Below, piece after piece: positions 1 to 5,777 of a stretch of DNA of 20,266 nucleotides. How positions within the stretch are numbered: position 1 is the stretch's first letter; each line of letters starts with the position of its first letter. The translations under genes were made by a program, and so were the position numbers. The stretch comes from Ruminococcaceae bacterium UBA1734 (GTDB lineage Bacteria > Bacillota > Clostridia > Oscillospirales > Acutalibacteraceae). The stretch lies in contig DCIE01000068.1 of assembly GCA_002315765.1 (NCBI GenBank), forward strand, positions 1 through 20,266. Reading direction: 5' to 3'. The notes below the pieces were generated by a model. The model did not search any database. It was not told where the DNA came from and was given only the letters and a program-made list of their open reading frames with translations.

Positions 1-72
1 TAGGGGACGATGCCCACATCGTCCCTTTTGATTTTACAATAATTTACGGGTGGATGTGGGCATCCACCCCTA
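1..72. repeat. Double-hairpin palindromic intergenic repeat (REP/BIME-like)
   Basis: Two perfect 9-bp hairpins with 4-nt loops lie 22 bp apart: 4-12/17-25 (loop CCCA) and 48-56/61-69 (loop TGGG). The whole unit is also an inverted repeat. The first 25 bases and the reverse complement of 48-72 both begin TAGGGG, both contain GATGCCCACATC and both end CCC. They differ only at AC..GT versus TG..CA, a paired change that keeps each hairpin intact. This resembles bacterial REP/BIME elements, and I remember similar repeats between genes of gut Clostridia; that identification is inference. The first hairpin is followed by TTTT, so it could also terminate transcription on the plus strand. The unit may continue left of the window. 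Confidence 0.75.
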
Positions 73-180
73 CTTGGTGCGTGGCGCACTTGTCGACCGC
101 TGCGCTTCGTTTTGTTCGCTTCTTCCGCCACCGGCGGCGCTCAAAAACCTCACCCGGCGCGAGTGCCTCGGCTTCTGGTG
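73..180. other. GC-rich non-coding block of unknown origin
   Basis: This stretch is clearly richer in G+C than the rest of the window. It holds two short perfect hairpins: 77-81/85-89 (GTGCG/CGCAC) and 125-129/133-137 (CCGCC/GGCGG). Short open frames cross it on both strands, but neither has a convincing ribosome site or a recognisable protein, so I do not call a gene. It sits between the palindromic repeat and the tRNA-Trp terminator. It may be the tail of the repeat element or a remnant of transferred DNA. I do not recognise it. Confidence 0.4.
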
Positions 181-190
181 TTTTTTCTTC

Positions 191-229
191 AAATAAAAAG
201 AAGACACCCTTTTAAAGATGTCTTCTTTT
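191..229 (-). terminator. Rho-independent terminator of tRNA-Trp
   Basis: A perfect 11-bp inverted repeat (196-206 with 219-229, 12-nt loop) reads on the minus strand as AAAAGAAGACA, loop, TGTCTTCTTTT, followed by TATTTG. The stem begins at the last A of the encoded CCA end of the tRNA, so the tRNA 3' end and the terminator are directly joined. Confidence 0.75.
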
Positions 230-304
230 GGCAGGGGCAGAAGGGATCGAACCCTCGGCACTCGGTTTTGGAGACCGATGCTCTACCAGCTGAGCTATAC
301 CCCT
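229..304 (-). tRNA. tRNA-Trp (anticodon CCA), 3' CCA encoded
   Basis: The minus strand folds into a complete 76-nt cloverleaf. The acceptor stem is AGGGGTA/TGCCCCT with one T-G wobble. The D stem is GCTC/GAGC, the anticodon stem TCGGT/ACCGA with loop CTCCAAA, and the T arm GAGGG-TTCGATC-CCTTC. The anticodon CCA reads UGG, so it accepts tryptophan. Discriminator G73 matches bacterial tRNA-Trp, and the terminal CCA is encoded in the DNA. It has its own consensus promoter just upstream and a terminator starting at the CCA end, so it forms a single-gene transcription unit downstream of the alaS operon. Confidence 0.95.
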
Positions 305-322
305 ATTTTTCCTGACCAAAAT

Positions 323-351
323 ATTATATTATAATACAAACAATATGTCAA
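323..351 (-). promoter_or_regulatory. Sigma-A promoter of tRNA-Trp
   Basis: On the minus strand, TTGACA (346-351) is followed by a 17-bp spacer and TATAAT (323-328), a perfect match to the vegetative consensus. Transcription would start near 316, about a dozen bases before the tRNA 5' end at 304, as expected for a stable-RNA gene. Confidence 0.85.
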
Positions 352-363
352 GAGTTTTTTTAA

Positions 364-389
364 AATTCAATGGCTGATTTCATTAAATT
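364..389 (-). terminator. Possible weak terminator after the PHP gene
   Basis: A 9-bp stem with one T-G wobble (364-372 with 381-389, 8-nt loop) lies downstream of the PHP gene. On the minus strand it is followed by only a short T run. It could end the alaS operon before the tRNA promoter, but the stem is AT-rich and weak. Confidence 0.3.
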
Positions 390-410
390 ATACGAAATAT
401 CAATATATTA

Positions 411-1100
411 TTATTCTTCTTCACCCAAAAAAATTTCATATTTGCCTTCCGTTAAAGTTTTTACAAGTGCTTTTTCGGTTTTAATTCGCTTTTCGGTTAC
501 TATTCCAAATCTAATACCGCCAACATCAATATCGTGGGAATCGGAACCGGCAATCTTTATTACATTCATATTTTTAGTGTAATCTATTGCCTTTTGGTTA
601 GTTTCTACATCATTGCCGCGATTAATTATTTCAAAACCGTCTAAAAATTCTAAAGGCAACTTTTCATCCGGATTTTCTATCCATTCTCTATCTCTGAAAG
701 GATGAGCTTGAATAACCAACCCACCCTCGCTTTTTACTATTTTATATATATTCTCTAAGCCACCGTCGCGCAATTCCTTATGTTTAATCAATTTCTTAGG
801 AGAAAGACCGTAAATCAAAACTTCTTTACCGCTTCCTATTCCCTGTTCTATACCGAATAAAACATCAAAGTCAAGTTTTTTACCGACTTCTTTTGCGACT
901 TTGTAATCTTTCTCATACTCTTCACAAAACTTTTTCCAAGAAAGTTTTCTATCCACTGCGGTATTTCCGTGGTAAAAGTGATTAGTCAATACTACACCTT
1001 GAAAACCTGCATCTTTAAGCGCTTTTATTAACTCAACAGTATCTGCTTTGGCGCAAAGGCTACAAGCTGATGTATGTTGGTGCATTTCATATTTATACAT
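411..1100 (-). CDS. PHP-domain metal-dependent phosphoesterase
   Basis: This 229-residue protein has the ordered metal-ligand motifs of the PHP (polymerase and histidinol phosphatase) family. They are HQH at 7-9 near the N-terminus, His41 in TNHF, Glu85 in GIEQG, His133 in QAHPFR, and Asp187/His189 in GSDSHD. These residues are expected to hold a two- or three-metal centre that hydrolyses phosphoesters. Family members include histidinol phosphatases, nucleotide phosphatases of the YciV/TrpH type and polymerase proofreading domains, so the substrate cannot be named from sequence alone. The protein is cytoplasmic: it has no signal peptide or membrane segment. GGAGG lies about 6 bases before the ATG. 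It is the last gene of the alaS operon, 42 bp after the transporter gene. Confidence 0.85.
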   Translation of the reverse strand: MYKYEMHQHTSACSLCAKADTVELIKALKDAGFQGVVLTNHFYHGNTAVDRKLSWKKFCEEYEKDYKVAKEVGKKLDFDVLFGIEQGIGSGKEVLIYGLSPKKLIKHKELRDGGLENIYKIVKSEGGLVIQAHPFRDREWIENPDEKLPLEFLDGFEIINRGNDVETNQKAIDYTKNMNVIKIAGSDSHDIDVGGIRFGIVTEKRIKTEKALVKTLTEGKYEIFLGEEE

Positions 1101-1142
1101 TAAGGTCCTCCAAAAACTAAATATGCGAAATAAAATTAACTA

Positions 1143-1994
1143 TTATGAAGCGATAGCCGAACAAACTATCAAAACAGCTCCTATAATTTCTTTAAAAGAC
1201 ATAGGTCTTTCAAAAACCGATGATAAAACCACAGCAACAACCGGGTCTATATAACTCAGTATAGCAATACTTTGAGCATTAATCCTATACATAGAGCCGA
1301 AATATAACAGGTATGCCAAGCCTGTATGAAAAATACAAACAAAAATTAAAACAATAAGTCCCTTTATACCAATGCCTGATACAGTCATATTTCCCGAAAC
1401 AGCACTGTAAATGAACATCACTATTCCGCAGGTAAGCAGTTGAACCACCGTTTGTTCAAAAACATCTATATCTCTTAATTTTTTGTTTAATATAATAATG
1501 ACAGCATAAATAACGGCTGAAAAAAAGCTAAGTGCAATACCTCTTAACTCCCCGCTTTGAAAAGAAATGTTATCAAAAATCCCTGATACCAATATCATTC
1601 CGAAAAGAGAAACAGCAACACATATCCCCTTTTTAGGTGTTATTCCTTCTTTAAAGACAAGAGGAGAAACCAAAACAAGTATTACAGGAGCCATATAATA
1701 GCAAAGTGTTGCTCTTGCGACCGATGTATATTTATAACTGTCAAACAGCAATATCCAATCAAAGCCGATTAATGCGCCGGATATTAACAAAAACCCTAAA
1801 TTTTTACTTACGGCTTTAAAAGAAAATCCCCTTTGTTTAATAAGAATAAAGGCAATGAGAAAACTCGAGCCTAATATTCCTCTAAACATAGAAATCATTG
1901 ACGATGGTAATGCAATCAACTTTACAAATATACCTATTGTACCGAAAATTGCCATTGCCAGTGAAAACTTTATTTGACTTAAATCAAATTTCAT
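1143..1994 (-). CDS. DMT-superfamily EamA-type transporter
   Basis: This 283-residue integral membrane protein has about ten hydrophobic segments (roughly 8-28, 32-52, 66-84, 95-115, 122-140, 150-170, 180-199, 210-232, 240-261, 266-283). They are arranged as two five-helix repeats, the layout of EamA drug/metabolite transporters. The second repeat carries the typical late motif SYIDPVVAVVLSSV near 247-260. EamA proteins export amino acids, nucleosides or other small metabolites; the substrate here is unknown. The start codon overlaps the stop of the upstream phosphoribosyltransferase by one base (TAATG) with little Shine-Dalgarno sequence, suggesting translational coupling. Its pairing with a phosphoribosyltransferase hints at a nucleobase or related substrate, but that is only a guess from context. 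Confidence 0.85.
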   Translation of the reverse strand: MKFDLSQIKFSLAMAIFGTIGIFVKLIALPSSMISMFRGILGSSFLIAFILIKQRGFSFKAVSKNLGFLLISGALIGFDWILLFDSYKYTSVARATLCYYMAPVILVLVSPLVFKEGITPKKGICVAVSLFGMILVSGIFDNISFQSGELRGIALSFFSAVIYAVIIILNKKLRDIDVFEQTVVQLLTCGIVMFIYSAVSGNMTVSGIGIKGLIVLIFVCIFHTGLAYLLYFGSMYRINAQSIAILSYIDPVVAVVLSSVFERPMSFKEIIGAVLIVCSAIAS

Positions 1995-2533
1995 TATTTA
2001 AAGAACAAAGGTAATTCTTCAAGGAAAATGATATCATCACGCTTTGCAGCATCGCCCTCAGCCAAAAATGCACAAGAAGCAGCCTCGATACCACCTGCTT
2101 CCTCCACAAGCTTTCTAACGGCTGAAAGAGATTCTCCGGTGCTTATTACATCATCAACAATAAGTACTCTTTTTCCCTTAATTATATCAACCTCGGATTG
2201 TCCTAAATAGAGATGTTGCTCATGCTGAGTTGTAATGGAATTAACCGTAACATCAATAGGATTTCTCATATAAACCTTAACACCCTTACGAGCAATAACA
2301 TAAGGCTTTCCGGACTGTTTTGAAAGCTCATAAGCAATCGGAATGCTCTTTGCTTCCGGTGTCAAAATCGCATCAAATTCGGGAACCTTCTTTAAAAGCT
2401 CCGCACAACCGGCAACGGTTATTTCCACATCACCGAAAACAATAAAAGCGGCAATATCAAGTTTATCACTTACAGGGAACTTTTCAAGTTTTCTTTCAAG
2501 TCCCGCAATTTTCATAGTATAAAAATCCGACAT
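1994..2533 (-). CDS. Purine-type phosphoribosyltransferase (adenine PRT-like)
   Basis: This 179-residue type I phosphoribosyltransferase carries the PRPP-binding signature VLIVDDVISTGES at 123-135, preceded by a basic strand (YVIARKG, 78-84) and a flexible-loop region near 95-112. Such enzymes transfer phosphoribose from PRPP to a nucleobase in salvage, or act as PRPP-sensing regulators. Size and layout resemble Apt or Xpt. The residues that would separate adenine from xanthine or another ligand cannot be judged by eye, so I give no gene symbol. The ribosome site is AAGGAAG about 7 bases before the ATG. It lies 32 bp after the HIT gene and overlaps the transporter gene by one base. Confidence 0.75.
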   Translation of the reverse strand: MSDFYTMKIAGLERKLEKFPVSDKLDIAAFIVFGDVEITVAGCAELLKKVPEFDAILTPEAKSIPIAYELSKQSGKPYVIARKGVKVYMRNPIDVTVNSITTQHEQHLYLGQSEVDIIKGKRVLIVDDVISTGESLSAVRKLVEEAGGIEAASCAFLAEGDAAKRDDIIFLEELPLFFK

Positions 2534-2565
2534 AAGATTACTTCCTTTTATAATTTATAGTCATA

Positions 2566-2907
2566 TTAACCCGGAGGCCACTGTAAATACCTACGAGCCA
2601 ACAAATGAAAATGTAGATGTCCTACCGTTTGACCGCCTTCTTCACCGCAATTTGCAACTACTCTGAAACCTTTATCTAATTTCTCGGTTTTTGCAACCTT
2701 GGCAATAGCTTCATATATCTTTGCTACATATATGCTGTTTTCTCCATCAATAAATGCAGGAGAATCAATATGTTTTTTCGGAACAAAAATTCCGTGAAAC
2801 GGTGCCTGTGGTTCAATATCGGCAAAGGCATAAACATATTCATCTTCATAAATCTTTGTAGAGGGTATTTCGCCATTTATTATTTTACAAAACAAACAAT
2901 CAGCCAT
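2566..2907 (-). CDS. HIT-family nucleotide-binding hydrolase (HINT-like)
   Basis: This 113-residue protein is the usual length for a HINT-branch histidine-triad protein. The signature is VGHLHFHLL, with His97, His99 and His101 forming the HxHxH triad. The N-terminal CLFCKI and the C-terminal WPPG are also typical. These enzymes hydrolyse nucleoside phosphoramidates and aminoacyl-adenylates. That fits its place directly behind alaS, since clearing aminoacyl-AMP by-products is a plausible role, though not shown here. CGGAGG sits in the 12 bp between the alaS stop and this ATG, so the two genes are very tightly linked. Confidence 0.92.
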   Translation of the reverse strand: MADCLFCKIINGEIPSTKIYEDEYVYAFADIEPQAPFHGIFVPKKHIDSPAFIDGENSIYVAKIYEAIAKVAKTEKLDKGFRVVANCGEEGGQTVGHLHFHLLARRYLQWPPG

Positions 2908-2919
2908 AACAATCCTCCG

Positions 2920-5541
2920 TTATAACATTGATTTTAAAATGTTTTCGGCATTTTGTAATGCCTCGTCCACCTTAGAAACATCTTTTCCGCCTGCCATGGC
3001 AAAGTCAGGCTTACCACCACCGTTACCACCGCAAATTACAGCAATTTCCTTTACGATATTTCCGGCCTTGGCACCCTTAGAAACGGCATCTTTACCGCAA
3101 GATACGCAAAATGTAAGTTTTTCACCGTTTATTCCTGCCAATACTACAACGGCATCGGAATACTTATCCTTAATACCGTCAAGCATTTTTCTCATATCAT
3201 CAGCCGAAATACCGTTAAACTTTGCAGTTGCCAGTTTAACATCGCCCACAGTAATTGCCTTATTCATAATATCATCGGTTTGACCTGCTGCCATTTGAGA
3301 TTTCAGCTTATCAAGTTCCTTTTCGGTGGCTTTAAGTTTTTCGTTTAATGCACCTGCTTTTTCTACAAGTTCATTAACATTTCCGCACTTAATTGTTGCC
3401 GCAGTTTTTGATGACAAGTCAATATAGTAATTGAGAAGATTTAAGGTATTAAATCCTGTATAAGCCTCTATTCTTCTAACTCCGGCTGCAATACCGCTTT
3501 CGGAAACAATATGGAATAAACCTATTTTACCCGCATTGTCTACATGGGTTCCTCCGCAGAATTCAACCGACATATCCCCTGCTGTAACAACCCTTACAAC
3601 ATCACCGTATTTTTCACCGAACAATGCCATAGCACCCAGCTTTTTAGCCTCTTCTATCGGCATTTCCTTACTTGTAACCGAAGTGCCTGAAAGGATAGCA
3701 CCGTTAACCAAGTCTTCAACCTTTGCGATTTCTTCAGCGGTTAAAGCAGAAAAATGAGTAAAGTCGAAACGAACACTCTTATCGTTTACAAGCTGTCCTG
3801 CTTGTTCAACATGGTTTCCAAGCACCTTTCTGAGTGCGGCTTGTAATAAGTGCGCTGCTGTATGGTTTCTTCTTATAGCATCACGAACATCCACATCAAT
3901 ACTTGCCGTTACCGTGTCCCCTACGAAAACACTATCCGACAAAACCGTACCTATATGGTAGAATACTCCACCGGTAGTTTTTTTAGTATCTACAACCTCA
4001 AATTTAAAGCTACCGTTACTTATTATACCGGTATCTCCGACCTGACCGCCGCCTTCACCGTAAAATACGGTCTTATCAAGAACAATAATAGCCTTTTCGC
4101 CTTCATTTGCGATGCCCTTATGTTCACCGTCAATGACAATATCAACAACTTTTGAATTACAAGAGTTATCGGAATAACCCAAAAATTCCGTTTTTTCAAT
4201 ATTATCGAAACTTATTCCGTTGCTTGACCAACTTTCGCCGTCAGATGCTTTACGGGAAGACCTTGCAAGTTCCCTTTGCTCTTTCATTAAGCTATTAAAG
4301 CCGTCCTCATCAAGAGATTTTCCCTTTTCGTTCAAAATATCCTTTGTAAGGTCGAGAGGAAATCCGTAGGTATCATAAAGCTTAAACGCATCTTCACCCG
4401 AAAGAATATTGCCCTTCTCCATAAGTGCTTCAAGCAATTTAAGTCCTTGGTCTATTGTTTTATTAAAGGACATTTCTTCATTGGAAATAACCTTTTTTAT
4501 CAACTCTTTCTTCTCTTCTAATTCGGGATAACCTTTATAGTTTTCCTTAATAACGGCATCACACATTTCGGTTAAGAAAGGACGGTCAATGCCGATAAGT
4601 TTTCCATGTCTTGCGGCACGGCGAATAAGACGGCGCAAAACATATCCCCTACCCTCATTAGACGGAATAATACCATCGCTAATCATAAAGGTAGAAGCCC
4701 TTGCGTGGTCGGTTATAGCACGGATAGAAATATCGGTATTTTTATCTTTACCGTACTCTTTACCTGAAATTTCCACAACTTTATTAAGTATATTTCTTAC
4801 GGTATCAACCTCAAACATATTGTCAACGCCCTGCATTACACAGGCAAGTCTTTCAAGTCCCATTCCGGTATCGATATTTTTATGGGTAAGCTCGGTATAT
4901 GTGCCATCGCCCATATTATTAAACTGCGAAAATACATTATTCCATATTTCCATATATCTATCGCAATCACAACCCGGCTTACAATCAGGAGAACCGCAAC
5001 CGTATTTTTCGCCACGGTCGAAATATATCTCACTGCAAGGACCGCAGGGACCTGTGCCGTGTTCCCAGAAATTGTCTTCTTTTCCAAGACGAACGATATG
5101 CTCCTCTTTTACACCTATAACATCTCTCCACAAAGCATAAGCCTCGTCATCCTCCTCGTAAACAGAAGGCCAAAGCAAATCCTCCGGAATTTCCAAGGTT
5201 TTCGTCAAAAATTCCCATGCCCACGGAATAGCCTCATTCTTAAAATAATCTCCGAATGAAAAGTTACCCAGCATTTCAAAATAAGTGCCGTGTCTCGCAG
5301 TATGTCCAACCCTCTCAAGGTCGGGTGTTCTAATACATTTTTGACATGTTGTAACACGGTTTCTCGGAGGAGTAACCTCCCCTGTGAAAAACTTTTTCAT
5401 AGGTGCCATTCCGGAATTTATAAGCAACAACGACTTATCATTATCCGGCACCAAAGAAAAACTATTTAATCTCAAATGTCCCTTAGATTCAAAAAAAGAT
5501 AAGTATTTCTCTCTAAGGTCATTCAGTGAAGTCCATTCCAT
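2920..5541 (-). CDS. alaS: Alanyl-tRNA synthetase
   Basis: This 873-residue protein is full length for bacterial AlaRS. It joins alanine to tRNA-Ala and hydrolyses mischarged Ser/Gly-tRNA. The class II catalytic core occupies about 1-240 (motif 1 near 40-60, motif 2 around RHGTYFEMLGNFSFGDYF at 83-100). A tRNA-recognition domain lies to about 450. The editing domain has HTAAH (His560, His564) and CGGTH (Cys662, His666) as zinc ligands. A coiled coil (725-752) leads to the C-Ala/DHHA1 domain with a glycine-rich GGNGGGKPDFAMAGG at 838-852. A cysteine-rich insert (182-193: C182, C187, C191, C193) precedes the EIWN motif, as in many clostridial AlaRS. AAGGATG supports this start. It is the first gene of the leftward operon, and I see no T-box leader. 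Confidence 0.98.
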   Translation of the reverse strand: MEWTSLNDLREKYLSFFESKGHLRLNSFSLVPDNDKSLLLINSGMAPMKKFFTGEVTPPRNRVTTCQKCIRTPDLERVGHTARHGTYFEMLGNFSFGDYFKNEAIPWAWEFLTKTLEIPEDLLWPSVYEEDDEAYALWRDVIGVKEEHIVRLGKEDNFWEHGTGPCGPCSEIYFDRGEKYGCGSPDCKPGCDCDRYMEIWNNVFSQFNNMGDGTYTELTHKNIDTGMGLERLACVMQGVDNMFEVDTVRNILNKVVEISGKEYGKDKNTDISIRAITDHARASTFMISDGIIPSNEGRGYVLRRLIRRAARHGKLIGIDRPFLTEMCDAVIKENYKGYPELEEKKELIKKVISNEEMSFNKTIDQGLKLLEALMEKGNILSGEDAFKLYDTYGFPLDLTKDILNEKGKSLDEDGFNSLMKEQRELARSSRKASDGESWSSNGISFDNIEKTEFLGYSDNSCNSKVVDIVIDGEHKGIANEGEKAIIVLDKTVFYGEGGGQVGDTGIISNGSFKFEVVDTKKTTGGVFYHIGTVLSDSVFVGDTVTASIDVDVRDAIRRNHTAAHLLQAALRKVLGNHVEQAGQLVNDKSVRFDFTHFSALTAEEIAKVEDLVNGAILSGTSVTSKEMPIEEAKKLGAMALFGEKYGDVVRVVTAGDMSVEFCGGTHVDNAGKIGLFHIVSESGIAAGVRRIEAYTGFNTLNLLNYYIDLSSKTAATIKCGNVNELVEKAGALNEKLKATEKELDKLKSQMAAGQTDDIMNKAITVGDVKLATAKFNGISADDMRKMLDGIKDKYSDAVVVLAGINGEKLTFCVSCGKDAVSKGAKAGNIVKEIAVICGGNGGGKPDFAMAGGKDVSKVDEALQNAENILKSML

Positions 5542-5578
5542 AAATCAACATCCTTAATTGTATAAAATTACATTGTAA

Positions 5579-5607
5579 ATTATATACTCTTATTTGCATT
5601 TTGTCAA
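5579..5607 (-). promoter_or_regulatory. Sigma-A promoter of the alaS operon
   Basis: On the minus strand TTGACA (5602-5607), a 17-bp spacer and TATAAT (5579-5584) match the vegetative consensus perfectly. The leader to the alaS ATG is only about 30 bases, too short for a T-box riboswitch, which many Firmicutes place before alaS. Confidence 0.85.
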
Positions 5608-5689
5608 TAAAAGGAATATATAAAACACTTTCATTTGCCTATTATTCTTAATATTTTACAAAATATGATTAAAAAAAAGTAAATTTATA

Positions 5690-5718
5690 ATGACAAAATA
5701 TTATTAAGGTGTTATAAT
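5690..5718 (+). promoter_or_regulatory. Sigma-A promoter of polA
   Basis: ATGACA (5690-5695, one mismatch to consensus), a 17-bp spacer and TATAAT (5713-5718) lie upstream of polA. A TGT just before the -10 box gives an extended -10. The leader is about 50 bases with no evident regulatory fold. It is divergent from the alaS promoter within the same 236-bp gap, and the stretch between the two promoters (about 5608-5689) is very AT-rich with an A-tract at 5670-5678. Confidence 0.75.
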
Positions 5719-5777
5719 ATAAATAATTATGTAAAACTTGACGGTCTTGCACTGTCGGAAAGGAATGTTCTTAAAAA

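Noticed and set aside
70..315. Short open frames on both strands over the GC-rich block and tRNA
   Set aside because: They run through the terminator and tRNA-Trp, have no good ribosome site and no recognisable protein.
4589..5140. 183-residue open frame on the plus strand inside alaS
   Set aside because: It is antisense to a clear alaS coding sequence, has biased composition and no recognisable motif or ribosome site.
5542..5777. Possible T-box riboswitch before alaS
   Set aside because: The alaS leader is only about 30 bases from the promoter, too short for a T-box, and no T-box sequence TGGNACCGCG is seen there; hisS and aspS have no such leader either.
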